Positions 39,798 through 50,617 of a DNA stretch of 64,000 bases are shown piece after piece. Position numbers and translations under genes: made by a program. Position 1 is the first letter of the stretch. The number at the start of each line of letters is the position of its first letter. Below the pieces are notes generated by a model that was not told where the DNA came from, did not search any database, and was given only the letters and a program-made list of their open reading frames with translations. The DNA comes from Variovorax ginsengisoli. Its GTDB lineage: Bacteria > Pseudomonadota > Gammaproteobacteria > Burkholderiales > Burkholderiaceae_C. Location: contig NZ_RCZJ01000002.1 of the NCBI RefSeq assembly GCF_006438845.1, positions 261,145 through 325,144 on the forward strand. The letters are read 5' to 3'.

Positions 39798-39945
39798 GTT
39801 GGATGCTTGCCTTTGACAATGAAACGAAGGGCCTTGGCCCCCAATGGCAAGGGTAGCCCGGCGCCTCGGTCAGGTCATCGGTACAAGTACCATTCAGGTG
39901 GCAAGCTTCCTGCTCGGCAACCTTCAACTCCACGGATCTCCCTCC

Positions 39946-41412
39946 ATGAGCTTCGACCTCGTTCTGTTCGGCGGCACCGGCGACCTCGCATGGCGCAAGC
40001 TGATGCCCGCGCTGTTCCAGGCGTTTCGCCACGGCAGCCTGCCCGAGGGCGGCCGCATCATCGGCGTGGCGCGCGACGACCTGTCGGACGACCAGTACCG
40101 CGAGCTGATCGAATCGCGGTTCGCTGCGGTCGAAGGCGCCAAACGCCCGAGCCCGGAAGAGTTCAAGAAGTTCGCCTCGATGCTGTATTTCCTGCGCATG
40201 GATCTTTCCAAGCCAGGCGACTACGCCACGCTCGCCGACACGCTCGCAAGCCGCAATGCCGACACGGTGGTCATGTACCTCGCCACCGCGCCAGCACTCT
40301 TCACGCAGGTGGTCGAGCAGATCGCCGCGGCCGACCTCAACACGCCCCGCACGCGCATCGTGCTGGAAAAACCGCTGGGGCACGACCTGGCGTCGAACCG
40401 CGCGATCAACGACGCGGTGCGCAAGGTACTGAGCGAAAAGCAGGTCTTCCGCATCGACCACTACCTCGGCAAGCCCTCGGTGCAGAACCTCTTTGCGCTG
40501 CGATTCGGCAACGCGCTGTTCGAGCCGATCTGGCGGCGCGAGCACATCGCCAACATCCAGATCACCATCGCCGAGGACTTGGGCGTGGAGAAGCGCGGCG
40601 CCTTCTACGACCAGACCGGCGCATTGCGCGACATGGTGCAGAACCATGCGCTGCAGCTGGTCTGCGCGATCGCGATGGAGCCGCCGATCAATGCGCATGC
40701 CGACGCGCTGCGCGACGAGAAGCTGAAGGTGCTGCGCTCGCTCAAGCCCTGGACGCCCGAGACGCTGGGCCTGCATGCGATCCGCGGCCAGTACACGGCT
40801 GGCACTGCCTACGGCGAGCGCGTGCACGGCTACAAGGACGAGCCCGGCATCGACCCGCAGAGCCGCACCGAGACCTTCGTGGCGCTGCGTGCCGAGATCG
40901 CCAACTGGCGCTGGGCCGGTGTGCCCTTCTACATCCGAACCGGCAAGCGGCTCGCGTCGCGCGATGCGCGCATCGAGGTCAACTTCAGGCCGACGCCGCA
41001 TGCGATCTTCCGCGCGCCGGCCGGTGCGGTGAACAAGCTGGTGATCAACCTGCAGCCGAAGGACGGGCTCGAGCTGCACCTGCTGTCGCAGGCGCAGGAC
41101 AACCGCAAGCGCATCAGCGGCGACGCGGCCCAACCGCTGGCGTCGGTTCAGCTCGACCTCGACTTCGACAAGCGCTTCGGCAGCGAGCGCGTGGGCGCCT
41201 ACGAGCGTCTGCTGCTCGACGTGATCGATGGCCGCCTCAACCTGTTCGTGCGCAGCGACGAGCAGGAAGAAGCCTGGCGCTGGGTCGAACCGCTGATCGA
41301 CAGCTGGGGTTCCGACGGCGGCCCGCGCCCGTATGCGGCAGGGACTTGGGGCCCAAGCGCCTCGAGCGCGATGATCGCCAGGGACGGCTTCGCCTGGAGC
41401 GAGGAACAGTAG
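39946..41412 (+). CDS. zwf: Glucose-6-phosphate 1-dehydrogenase
   Basis: From ATG 39946 the protein has 488 residues. The Rossmann NADP site FGGTGDLAWRKLMPAL is at the N terminus. The active-site signature RIDHYLGKPSVQNL holds the substrate lysine and histidine, and EKPLGHD, GRLNLFVRSDEQEEAWRWVE and PYAAGTWGP follow. It catalyses the first step of the oxidative pentose-phosphate and Entner-Doudoroff routes. Its stop touches the stop of the convergent ABC ATPase gene with no base between them. The ribosome site is weak. Confidence 0.98.
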   Translation: MSFDLVLFGGTGDLAWRKLMPALFQAFRHGSLPEGGRIIGVARDDLSDDQYRELIESRFAAVEGAKRPSPEEFKKFASMLYFLRMDLSKPGDYATLADTLASRNADTVVMYLATAPALFTQVVEQIAAADLNTPRTRIVLEKPLGHDLASNRAINDAVRKVLSEKQVFRIDHYLGKPSVQNLFALRFGNALFEPIWRREHIANIQITIAEDLGVEKRGAFYDQTGALRDMVQNHALQLVCAIAMEPPINAHADALRDEKLKVLRSLKPWTPETLGLHAIRGQYTAGTAYGERVHGYKDEPGIDPQSRTETFVALRAEIANWRWAGVPFYIRTGKRLASRDARIEVNFRPTPHAIFRAPAGAVNKLVINLQPKDGLELHLLSQAQDNRKRISGDAAQPLASVQLDLDFDKRFGSERVGAYERLLLDVIDGRLNLFVRSDEQEEAWRWVEPLIDSWGSDGGPRPYAAGTWGPSASSAMIARDGFAWSEEQ

Positions 41413-42434
41413 CTAGATCCGGCCTTCCTCGACGGCGTGGCAGGCGACCTTCACGCCGCGCAGCATCTGCAGCGGGGGGCGCTCGGCCTTGCAGCGCGCG
41501 TTGGCGTGCGGGCAGCGCGGGTGGAAGGTGCAGCCGGTCGGCGGGTTGAGCGGATTGGGCACCTCGCCCTGTACCGGCGTGCGCGAGCGGCCGGTGTGCT
41601 TCATCTGCGGAATCGCATCCAGCAGCATGCGCGTGTACGGATGCTGCGGGTTGTCGAACAGCATGTTCTTGTCCGCCACCTCGACCAGCCGGCCGAGGTA
41701 CATCACGCCGACCTGGTCCGCCACGTGCCGCACCACGGCGAGGTTGTGCGAGATGAAGAGGTAGGTCAGGCCCTGCTCGCGCTGCAGGTCCTTCATGATG
41801 TTGAGCACTTGCGCCTGCACGCTCACGTCGAGCGCCGACGTGGGCTCGTCGCACACCAGGAACTCGGGTTGCGTGGCCAGTGCGCGCGCGATCGAGATGC
41901 GCTGACGCTGGCCGCCCGAGAACTGGTGCGGGTACTTGGGCATGTCGAGCGGGCTCAGGCCGACCGATTGCAGCAGCTCGCCCACGCGCTGCTTCAAGGC
42001 CGGGCCTTCGCTCAGGATGCCGTGCTCGCGCAGCGGCTCGCCGATGATGTCCTCGACGATCCAGCGCGGGTTCAAGCTCGCGTACGGGTCCTGGAAGATC
42101 ATCTGGATGCGCCGGCGCAGCGTGCGCCCTTCGGGCGTCTTGAAGGCGGCGTGCGCATCCTGGTTGTCGAACTGCATGCCGCCGCGCGTCGGGCCGTAGA
42201 GGCCCACCATCAGGCGCGCGACCGTGCTCTTGCCACAGCCGGATTCACCCACCAGCGCCAGCGTCTTGCCGCGCTCGATCTCGAAGCTCACGCCGTCGAC
42301 CGCGTTGAGCAGCTGGCGCGGCTTGCGCTCGATCATGCGGTTGAGCCAGGGCGCCGAGACGTCGAAGGTCTTGGCGAGGTCGCGCACCTCGACCAGCGGC
42401 ACGCCGGCCTGTGCGGCGTTCATCGTCGCGGCGC

Positions 42435-42438
<4 letters not shown>
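41413..42438 (-). CDS. Oligopeptide/dipeptide-type ABC transporter ATPase (DppF/OppF-like)
   Basis: This 341-residue protein has Walker [10 protein letters not shown] near residues 64-72, Q-loop [14 protein letters not shown], signature [15 protein letters not shown], Walker [13 protein letters not shown] and switch SHNLAVV. The C-terminal oligopeptide motif contains [20 protein letters not shown], whose cysteines bind a 4Fe-4S cluster in studied DppF/DppD proteins. The ATG overlaps the preceding ATPase gene (ATGA at 42435-42438). It is the last gene of a six-gene operon. Confidence 0.95.
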
Positions 42439-43441
<1,003 letters not shown>

Positions 43442-43442
<1 letters not shown>

Positions 43443-44353
43443 CAGCGGAGCCTCGGGTTCAGCGCGTCGCGCAGCCAGTCGCCCAGCAGGTTCACGCTGA
43501 GCGCGATGAGCACCAGCATCAGGCCGGGAAAAACGATCATCCACCACTCTCCGGAGAACAGGTACTGGTTGCCGCTGTTGATCAGCGAGCCCAGCGACGG
43601 CGAGGTCGGCGGCACGCCGACGCCGAGGAAGGACAGCGTCGCCTCGGTGATGATCGCCGTCGCCACCTGAATGGTCGCGAGCACCATCACCGGCCCGGTC
43701 ACGTTGGGCAGCACGTGGCGCACCATGATGCGCAATGGCGCCACGCCGATCACGCGCGCGGCCTGCACGTATTCCTTGTTGCGCTCGACCATGGTCGAGC
43801 CCCGCACCGTGCGCGCGTAGTCGACCCATTTGGTCAGCGAGATGGAGAAGATCAGCACGCCGAAGGCCACGGTGGTGTCGGCCTGCGGGAACAGTGCCCG
43901 CCCGACGCCCGAGATCAATAGCGCGACCAGGATCGGCGGAAAGGACAGCATGACGTCGCACAGACGCATGAGCGCCGCGTCGATCCAGCCGCCGCGGAAG
44001 CCGGCGATCAGGCCGAGCATGGTGCCCACCGCCACCGACAGCACCACCGACACCACGCCGACGATCAGCGAGATGCGCGCGCCGTAGATGACGGCCGAGA
44101 GGATGTCGCGGCCCTGGTCATCGGTGCCGAGAAAGTACTTGCGGCTGCCTTCCGGGTACCAGGCCGGCGGCAGGCGCGCATCCATGAGTTCGAGCTTCGA
44201 CAGATCGAAGGGGTTGTGCGGCGACACCCAGCCGGCGAAGACCGCGCAGAAGATGCAGACGAACGCGATCACCGCCGCCACCATGGCGACGGGTGAGGTT
44301 CGGAAGCTGTAGCCAACGTCGCTGTCATACCAGCGCGCGAGTGTTTTGATCAT
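43442..44353 (-). CDS. Peptide-type ABC transporter permease (DppC-like)
   Basis: This 303-residue protein has an N-terminal OppC_N helix region (VAMVAAVIAFVCIFCAVFAG), the HPLGTD-like motif YFLGTDDQGRDILSAVIYGA and the EAA loop YVQAARVIGVAPLRIMVRHV. It ends with the conserved SLGSLINSGNQYL and GDWLRDALNPRLR. It forms half the inner-membrane channel. It is separated from the upstream binding-protein gene by 155 bases that hold repeat copy B. Confidence 0.95.
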
Positions 44354-44410
44354 CGTGAGTGCTAAAGGCCTTCGCCTGCTTGCTTGTGGCGAGCGCAGCG
44401 AGGCCCGTTC

Positions 44411-44502
44411 GGGAAATGCCGCAGGACCGGCTCTGCCGGCCCTCAGGCGTTGCCCCCTTGAGGGGGGAATCGGCTACACGAAGTGAGCAAGAAACGGGGG
44501 GG
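44411..44502 (-). repeat. Dispersed 3'-UTR repeat, copy B (after the peptide-binding-protein gene)
   Basis: Read on the minus strand just after the binding-protein stop: C-run, CACTTCGTGTAG, TTCCCCCCTCAAGGGGGCAAC (hairpin), GGGCCGGCAGAGCCGG (hairpin), TCCTGCGGCATTTCCC. The block order and sense match copy A after groEL. It could act as a transcript end or mRNA-stabilising structure inside the operon. Confidence 0.75.
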
Positions 44503-44508
44503 AGCGCG

Positions 44509-46092
44509 TCACTTGATGCTCATCCACTTGAAAGGCATGTAGTTGTCGGCCATCTGCGTGAGCGCCACCTTCTTGCTCACGCCCCAGGCCAGCGTCTGCT
44601 GGTGCAACGGCAGGTGCCCGATGTCGGCGGTGTGCAGATCGAAGGCCTCCTTGATCATCGCGTCGCGCTTGGGCTTGTCGGTCTCCGACTGGATCTTCTT
44701 GGTGAGCTCGTCCACCTTGGGATTGCAGTACGCGCCGAGATTGAATTGGCCGCTGCCCGTCTTGTCGTCGGGGCAAGCCATCAAAGCGGTCAGGGCGTTG
44801 TGCGAGTCGTAGGTGGTCGGCGTCCAGCCCAACATGTAGAAGCTGGTGTCACGGCGCAGCACCTTCGGGAAATACGTTCCCTTGGTTTCCGCAGCCAGGT
44901 TGATCTTCACGCCGATCTTCGCCAGGTTGGCAGCCACGGCCTGGCAGATCTGGCCGTCGTTGACGTAGCGGTCGTTCGGGCAGTTCATCGTGACTTCGAA
45001 GCCGTTCGGATAACCGGCATCGGCCAGCAGCTTCTTGGCGCCCTCGATGTCCAGCGGCAAGCGCTTGTCCTGCGCTTCGGTCCAGCCGTTAATGCCGGGG
45101 CCGACCATCAGTGCGGTCGGACGCGAAGCGCCGCGCATGACGGTGCGCTGGATGCCCACCACGTCGATGGCCTGGTAGAAGGCCTGGCGGACGCGCTTGT
45201 CCTTGAACGGGTTCTTGCCCTTCACGTTGGAGTACTGCAGCTCGTCACGCTTCTGGTCCATGCCGAGGAAGATCGTGCGCAGCTCGGGGCCGGCGATCAC
45301 GCGGGCGTTGGGGCTTGCGTTGATGCGTGCGATGTCTTGAACCGGCACCGGCTCCATGACATCGATCTCGCCCGAGACCAGTGCCGCCACGCGGGTGGAG
45401 GGGTTGGCGATCGGCGTGAAGATGACTTCCTGCGCATTGCCTTCGATCTTGCCCCAGTAGGTCGCGTTGCGAACGAACACCGTGCGCACGTTGGGCTGGC
45501 GTTCGCGCACACGGTACGGGCCGGTGCCGTTGGCCTTGAACGAAGCGGTGTTCTCGATGCCCTTGCGGCGATCGACGGGCGTGACGGCCTTGTTTTCCTC
45601 GCACCACTTCTTGCTCAGGATCATGAGCTGGGTGATGACGTCGGGAAGAATCGGGAACGGGCCTTTGGTCTCGATCTCGATGGCGAAGTCGCCGACCTTG
45701 CGCACTTCCTTGATGTCGGTGGTGTTCGACTTCAGGTCCGAACCTTCACCGGCGGCGCGCGCAAAACTGAACACCACATCGTCCGCGGTGAAAGGCGTGC
45801 CGTCATGGAACTGCACGTTCTTGCGCAGTTCGAAGCGCCACACGGTGGGCGAAGTCTGCTTCCAGCTGGTGGCCAGCAGCGGCGCGACGCTCAGGTCCTT
45901 GTTGCGCCCGACCAGCGACTCGTAGACGTTGGCCGTGGTGCTGAGCTGAAGCGATTCGTTCAGAGAGTGCGGGTCGAGCGACAGTGCATCGCCCTGGTTC
46001 GCGATTCGGATCGTCTGCGCATTGGCCGTCACGCTGACCGCACACAGTGCAGACAGGATCGCTGTGGCGAGCGCGGTGGATTTGAAATTCAT
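44509..46092 (-). CDS. Peptide-type ABC transporter substrate-binding protein (DppA/OppA family)
   Basis: This 527-residue family-5 binding protein has a signal peptide cleaved near ANA-QTIRI. Motifs are GDALSLDPHSLNESLQL, LATSWKQTSPTVWRFELRKN and NVQFHDGTPFTADDVVFSFA, the family-5 signature. Its neighbour is an M20 amidohydrolase, which suggests import of an N-acylated amino acid, peptide or similar conjugate. It is followed by repeat copy B. Confidence 0.94.
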   Translation of the reverse strand: MNFKSTALATAILSALCAVSVTANAQTIRIANQGDALSLDPHSLNESLQLSTTANVYESLVGRNKDLSVAPLLATSWKQTSPTVWRFELRKNVQFHDGTPFTADDVVFSFARAAGEGSDLKSNTTDIKEVRKVGDFAIEIETKGPFPILPDVITQLMILSKKWCEENKAVTPVDRRKGIENTASFKANGTGPYRVRERQPNVRTVFVRNATYWGKIEGNAQEVIFTPIANPSTRVAALVSGEIDVMEPVPVQDIARINASPNARVIAGPELRTIFLGMDQKRDELQYSNVKGKNPFKDKRVRQAFYQAIDVVGIQRTVMRGASRPTALMVGPGINGWTEAQDKRLPLDIEGAKKLLADAGYPNGFEVTMNCPNDRYVNDGQICQAVAANLAKIGVKINLAAETKGTYFPKVLRRDTSFYMLGWTPTTYDSHNALTALMACPDDKTGSGQFNLGAYCNPKVDELTKKIQSETDKPKRDAMIKEAFDLHTADIGHLPLHQQTLAWGVSKKVALTQMADNYMPFKWMSIK

Positions 46093-46125
46093 GGAAAGAC
46101 TCCTGACTGCGTTGAAAAAAGAGGT

Positions 46126-47349
46126 TCAGGCCTGCGCGAGCGGCATGGCCTGCTCGGCCAAGCCGGCATGCAATGCCGCGCCGAGCGGCAGAATCTCGTC
46201 GTTGAAATCGTATCGGCTGTTATGCAGCGAGGTGCTGCCGGCGCCGCTGCTACCGCCTTGTCCGATGCGCAGATAGGCACCGGGCTTGACCTGCAGCATG
46301 AACGAGAAATCCTCAGCGCCCATGCTGGGCTCCATGTCGCGATCGACGTGCTCGGCGCCCAGAAGACGCTCTGCCACGTCGGCCGCGAATGCCGCCTCGC
46401 GTGGCGTGTTGATGGTGGCCGGATAGATGCGCTCGTAGTGGACGGTCGCGGTCGCACCGAAACCGAGCGCGATACCGCTGCACAGCTCGCTCAAGCGGCG
46501 CTCGATCAGATCCTGCACATCGGGATGGAAGGTGCGCACGGTACCTACCAGCGTCGCCTTGCCGGGAATGACGCTGAACGCGCCGAGGTCGCCCGCCTGC
46601 ATCGCGACGAGGCTCACCACGGCACTGTCGATCGGACGAACGTTGCGAGAGACCAGACTTTGCACCGCCGTGATGATGTGCGCCGACACCAGCACCGGGT
46701 CGACTGTCTGGTAAGCATGCGCCCCGTGGCCGCCGCGTCCGGTGATGTCGATGGTGATGCGGTCGGCAGCCGCCATCATCGCGCCCATGTTGATGCCCAC
46801 GGTGCCCGGCTTCATCGAGGGCCAGTTGTGCATGCCGTAGACCGATTGCACGGGAAAGCGGTCGAAGAGGCCGTCCTCGATCATCACGCGTGCGCCGGCA
46901 AACCCTTCCTCGCCGGGTTGGAAAATCAGAACGGCTGTGCCGTCGAAGTTTCGTGTCTGCGCCAGATAGCGTGCAGCGCCGACCAACATGGTGGTGTGGC
47001 CGTCATGGCCACAACCATGCATCAGGCCTTGCTTGGACGACTTCCAGGTGAACTCGTTGTGCTCGGTCATGGGCAGCGCGTCCATGTCGGCGCGCAGTCC
47101 GACCATCGCGCCACGCGTGTCGCTGCGACCGCGGATCACGGCCACAAAGCCGGTCTTGCCGATGCGCTCGTGGATTTCATCGACGCCGCACGCGCGCAGT
47201 GCTTCCTTCACCCGCGCCGCCGTGTAGACCTCTTCGAACCCGAGCTCCGGATGCGCGTGAAGGTCGCGGCGAAGCGCCGTGAGCTCGGTATGGAATTCGG
47301 CGATGTGCGCGAAAGCGCGGCCCGCAGGCCTCAGACGAGCGGCCTGCAT
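46126..47349 (-). CDS. M20 family amidohydrolase/aminoacylase
   Basis: From ATG 47349 the protein has 407 residues. Metal-site motifs: RADMDALPM, MHGCGHDGHTTMLVGAA and FQPGEEGFAGARVMIEDGLF; a dimerisation domain follows (GRGGHGAHAYQTVDPV). C-terminal EPSMGAEDFSFML supplies a further ligand. No signal peptide is present, so it acts in the cytoplasm, hydrolysing an amide bond of an imported N-acyl or peptide substrate (hippurate hydrolase/IAA-amino acid hydrolase-like). The start overlaps the DppB-like stop by one base (TGATG), so it belongs to the transport operon. Confidence 0.93.
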   Translation of the reverse strand: MQAARLRPAGRAFAHIAEFHTELTALRRDLHAHPELGFEEVYTAARVKEALRACGVDEIHERIGKTGFVAVIRGRSDTRGAMVGLRADMDALPMTEHNEFTWKSSKQGLMHGCGHDGHTTMLVGAARYLAQTRNFDGTAVLIFQPGEEGFAGARVMIEDGLFDRFPVQSVYGMHNWPSMKPGTVGINMGAMMAAADRITIDITGRGGHGAHAYQTVDPVLVSAHIITAVQSLVSRNVRPIDSAVVSLVAMQAGDLGAFSVIPGKATLVGTVRTFHPDVQDLIERRLSELCSGIALGFGATATVHYERIYPATINTPREAAFAADVAERLLGAEHVDRDMEPSMGAEDFSFMLQVKPGAYLRIGQGGSSGAGSTSLHNSRYDFNDEILPLGAALHAGLAEQAMPLAQA

Positions 47350-48329
47350 CAATGCCCTCCGGCCTTGCCCACGCGAAGCCTTGGATCGACTGCGAAATAG
47401 AGCAGGTCCACCACGAGATTGATGACGACGAAGATCAGAGCGATCAGGCACAGGTACGCCGACATCACCGGGATGTCGGCAAAAGTCACCGCCTGGATGA
47501 ACAACAGCCCCATTCCGGGCCACTGAAACACGCTCTCCGTGATGATGGCGAACGCGATCAGGCCGCCAAGTTGCAAGCCGGTGATCGTCATCACCGGCAC
47601 CAGGGTGTTCTTCAATGCATGCCCGAAGTGAATGGCACGGTTGCTCAAACCGCGCGCCCGCGCGAACTTGATGTAGTCGGTGCGCAGCACTTCGAGCATT
47701 TCCGCACGCACCAGACGCATGATCAGCGTGAGTTGGAAAATGGCCAGCGTGACGGCCGGCAAGATCAGGTGATGCCAGCCATCGAGCCGGAAAAGCCCGC
47801 TGGTCCACCAGCCGAATTGCACCGTCTCGCCTCGGCCGAAGCTCGGAAACCAGCCCAGGTGCACCGCGAAGACGAGGATCAGCAGGATGCCGATCAGGAA
47901 GGTCGGCAGTGACACGCCGACCAGCGACAGCGTCATGAACACTTGGCTCATGACGCTGCCACGGCGCAGCGCGGTGTACACGCCCATGGGGATGCCGATG
48001 GCCAGCGCCATCACACCAGCGACCAGCGCGAGTTCGAGCGTCGCAGGAAAGCGTTCACCGATGAGCCGGGAGACTTTCGCACCCTGCCGAAGGCTCAAGC
48101 CGAATTCACCCTGGACGGCATTCGACAGGAAATGCCAGAACTGCACGAAGAACGGCTTGTCGAGCCCGAGATCGGCACGCAGTTGATTGATCTGTTCGGG
48201 CCTCGCATCCTGCCCCAACAGGAACACGACGGGATCGCCCACGTACTGGAACAACAAGAACGAGATGAACGCCACCGCGACCATCACGATCGCAGCCTGA
48301 AACAGGCGACGCAAAACAAAGGCAAGCAT
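47349..48329 (-). CDS. Peptide-type ABC transporter permease (DppB-like)
   Basis: This 326-residue protein starts MLAFVLRRLFQAAIVMVAVA, the usual DppB start. It has GDPVVFLLGQDARPEQINQL, the EAA loop YIKFARARGLSNRAIHFGHA and the C-terminal VDLLYFAVDPRLR. First gene of the operon: permease, M20 amidohydrolase, binding protein, second permease, two ATPases. The 155 bases before it should hold the promoter, but no convincing -35/-10 pair is visible. Confidence 0.95.
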   Translation of the reverse strand: MLAFVLRRLFQAAIVMVAVAFISFLLFQYVGDPVVFLLGQDARPEQINQLRADLGLDKPFFVQFWHFLSNAVQGEFGLSLRQGAKVSRLIGERFPATLELALVAGVMALAIGIPMGVYTALRRGSVMSQVFMTLSLVGVSLPTFLIGILLILVFAVHLGWFPSFGRGETVQFGWWTSGLFRLDGWHHLILPAVTLAIFQLTLIMRLVRAEMLEVLRTDYIKFARARGLSNRAIHFGHALKNTLVPVMTITGLQLGGLIAFAIITESVFQWPGMGLLFIQAVTFADIPVMSAYLCLIALIFVVINLVVDLLYFAVDPRLRVGKAGGH

Positions 48330-48484
48330 TCAGGAAGTGGCGATCTAGAAATAAGAAGAATGAAGGATGCTATCGAGCAAGCGCCGTGCCCGCCCCCGGG
48401 TCAAGCGCTGTTGACAATCGCGTCCGGATACGGTGCATGCGCACCTTTTTGGGACGCCGAACGACCTTCGGTCACGCTTCCATG

Positions 48485-48517
48485 AAAAAAGCCACTCGAC
48501 TTTCGTCGAGCGGCTTT
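48485..48517 (-). terminator. Intrinsic terminator of the porin gene
   Basis: On the minus strand GAAAGCC-g-CTCGAC, loop GAAA, GTCGAG-t-GGCTTTTTT forms a near-perfect stem with a T-tract. It lies 40 bases past the porin stop. Confidence 0.92.
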
Positions 48518-48556
48518 CGAGTTCTTCAAACCAAGCTGGCCGAAGCCAGCAGGGTA

Positions 48557-49684
48557 TTAGAACGAGTGACGGATACCGAAGTCGTAGCCGTTGGAGCTCT
48601 TGTTGGCGGTGCCAGCGATGCCGGTCGCAGCGTTGCCGCCTGGGTACGTCGTGAAGGCTGCGCCGTCCTTGTTGGTCACGTGAGCAACCGTGGCGTACAG
48701 CGCAGTGCGCTTCGACAGGTTGTGCACATAGCCGAGAGCGAACTTCGAAGCGCGCGGGTCGGTGTTGGAGCCGTCTATGTCGAGCTTGACGCGCGAGTAC
48801 GAAGCGCGGATCAGGCCAGCACCGATCGGAGCGGTAGCGCCGAACAGGAAGCCATCAGCATCAGCTTGAGCATCGCCGCCGCCGAAGCCACGGTTCTCAG
48901 CGTCATTGCGCACACGCGACAGTTCACCGAAGAGCTTCACGACGCCGAGGTCGTACGAAGCGCCGAGGTTTGCGGTCTTGACGTCCACAGCCAGGGTCGG
49001 CGACTGGAACGTACGGCTCTCAGCGTAGGCGACAGCGATGTCCAGAGGACCGTTGGCGTAGCCGAAGCGACCACCAGCGTAACGGCCGGCTTGGCTGTTG
49101 AAGCCGTTGTCGTTGTGGACTTGTTCGTCCAGGCCCAACTGCAGCTGACCGTAGAAACCACCCAGGTTCGGCGGCAGGAAGTAGCCGATGGTGTTGCTGG
49201 CGCGAACGTAGCTGCCGTCGGTCAGAGCACCGGCGGGCAGGCCACCGATCAGGCCACCAGCGTTGTGGATGGTGCTGATGATGTTGGTGCCGGAACCGTT
49301 GGTGCCGAACGGATCGAACACGGTGTCGTTCCAGAAGGTCGGGGTGTAGTCACGGCCGAGGCGGACTTCACCGAAACCACCCGACAGGCTCACGGTCGAA
49401 CGACGCGTGAAGTTGAAGGCACGCACTTGGCTGCCGTCGTCGTTGGACAGGGGAGCTTCGAGCCAGAAACCAGCTGCCAGACCGCCACCGAGGTCTTCGG
49501 TGCCGCGGAAGCCCAGACGGCTGGAGTTGTAGCCGCCGTTGCCCAGCACGGTTTGGCTTTGGCCATCCTTGACCGAGTAGTGGCTGACCGAAGCGTCAAG
49601 AATACCGAACAGGGTGACCGACGATTGGGCCGAGGCAGCACCGGCAGCAGCCAGAACAGCCAGAGCAACTAGGGATTTTTTCAT
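48557..49684 (-). CDS. Gram-negative general porin (Omp32-like)
   Basis: From ATG 49684 the protein has 375 residues, with GGAG ten bases upstream. The signal peptide MKKSLVALAVLAAAGAASA is cleaved before QSSVTLFGILDASVSHY. The barrel has repeated beta strands, the family segments SRLGFRGTEDLGGGLAAGFW and EVRLGRDYTPTFWND, and the terminal RHSF whose Phe is needed for assembly. It is a trimeric outer-membrane diffusion channel, probably anion-selective like related porins. Codon use is that of a highly expressed gene, and a strong terminator follows. Confidence 0.96.
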   Translation of the reverse strand: MKKSLVALAVLAAAGAASAQSSVTLFGILDASVSHYSVKDGQSQTVLGNGGYNSSRLGFRGTEDLGGGLAAGFWLEAPLSNDDGSQVRAFNFTRRSTVSLSGGFGEVRLGRDYTPTFWNDTVFDPFGTNGSGTNIISTIHNAGGLIGGLPAGALTDGSYVRASNTIGYFLPPNLGGFYGQLQLGLDEQVHNDNGFNSQAGRYAGGRFGYANGPLDIAVAYAESRTFQSPTLAVDVKTANLGASYDLGVVKLFGELSRVRNDAENRGFGGGDAQADADGFLFGATAPIGAGLIRASYSRVKLDIDGSNTDPRASKFALGYVHNLSKRTALYATVAHVTNKDGAAFTTYPGGNAATGIAGTANKSSNGYDFGIRHSF

Positions 49685-49969
49685 TGCAAGTTTCTCCAAG
49701 GTTAAACATAGGGCTCCGGTGCGGAGGGCTCACTGTGCTGAACACTTTGTGCTCCCCACCGGACCCCGGGCCAACCTCCTTTTGGGAAGTTGTTGCTATT
49801 GCACCAGACCCGCAGCAGCAGAGCAAAAGAATTCACGCCAAATGTCGGCTGGGTTTCAGGTTTCGTTGCAGACGTGCAACACAGCCGCGTTGCCCTGGCA
49901 GCCACCTTCGACACGGCCATGACCCGTTAGGCGCCACCACCTGCTTGCGACCAGCGTCAGAATCGACAG

Positions 49970-50599
49970 ATGCTTCGCACCATCGATCCGCTCCTCGTCG
50001 CCGCAGATGCCGCCCTGCGCACCCTGTTCTCCAAGCCGCACGCGAACCGGCCGGTCCCGCCGCCCGACCTTCCACCCGTCGAACTGACTCCGGTGGAGCG
50101 CCGAGAGGCCGGTGCGCTGATGCGGGTCAACCATGTGGGCGAAGTGTGTGCCCAGGCGCTCTATACCGCCCAGGCCGCCACCACCCGCGACCCTGCGCTG
50201 CGCGCGCATCTCATGGCAGCGGCGGACGAAGAAACCGACCACCTCGCCTGGACCCGGCAGCGCCTGGATGCGCTCGGCGCCAAGCCCTCGCTGCTGAATC
50301 CGCTCTGGTATGCAGGCGCATTCGGTCTGGGCCTGGTGGCCGGCCGGCTCGGCGACCCTGTCAGCCTGGGCTTCGTGGCAGAGACCGAGCGCCAGGTAGA
50401 GGCGCATCTCGATAGCCATCTCGATCGCCTGCCCCCGGGCGACACCGCGTCACGCGCGGTGGTTGTGCAGATGAAGCTGGACGAGGCGCGGCACGCGGCG
50501 CAGGCCTGGAGCGCCGGTGCGGTCGATTTGCCAGCGCCGGCCAAGCTGTTGATGCGCGTTGCCTCGCGTGTGATGACCACGGTGGCACACCGCATCTGA
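49970..50599 (+). CDS. coq7: Ubiquinone biosynthesis hydroxylase Coq7 (2-polyprenyl-3-methyl-6-methoxy-1,4-benzoquinone monooxygenase)
   Basis: This 209-residue carboxylate-bridged di-iron hydroxylase introduces the last ring hydroxyl of ubiquinone. Iron-ligand motifs are [45 protein letters not shown] and [22 protein letters not shown] is the membrane-associated hydrophobic segment. Length is as usual for the betaproteobacterial form. It is divergent from the porin gene. Confidence 0.95.
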   Translation: MLRTIDPLLVAADAALRTLFSKPHANRPVPPPDLPPVELTPVERREAGALMRVNHVGEVCAQALYTAQAATTRDPALRAHLMAAADEETDHLAWTRQRLDALGAKPSLLNPLWYAGAFGLGLVAGRLGDPVSLGFVAETERQVEAHLDSHLDRLPPGDTASRAVVVQMKLDEARHAAQAWSAGAVDLPAPAKLLMRVASRVMTTVAHRI

Positions 50600-50617
50600 C
50601 CACTGGCTTCGGTGCGA

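Noticed and set aside
36573..41549. Very long open frame (1658 codons) on the plus strand
   Set aside because: It runs antisense to the ABC permease and binding-protein genes and through zwf out of frame; the translation is Arg/His/Gln-rich with no domains. It is an artefact of high G+C codon use.
44359..47400. 1013-codon plus-strand open frame
   Set aside because: It is antisense to the peptide-binding protein and M20 genes, whose products match known families throughout. The composition is typical of a shadow frame.
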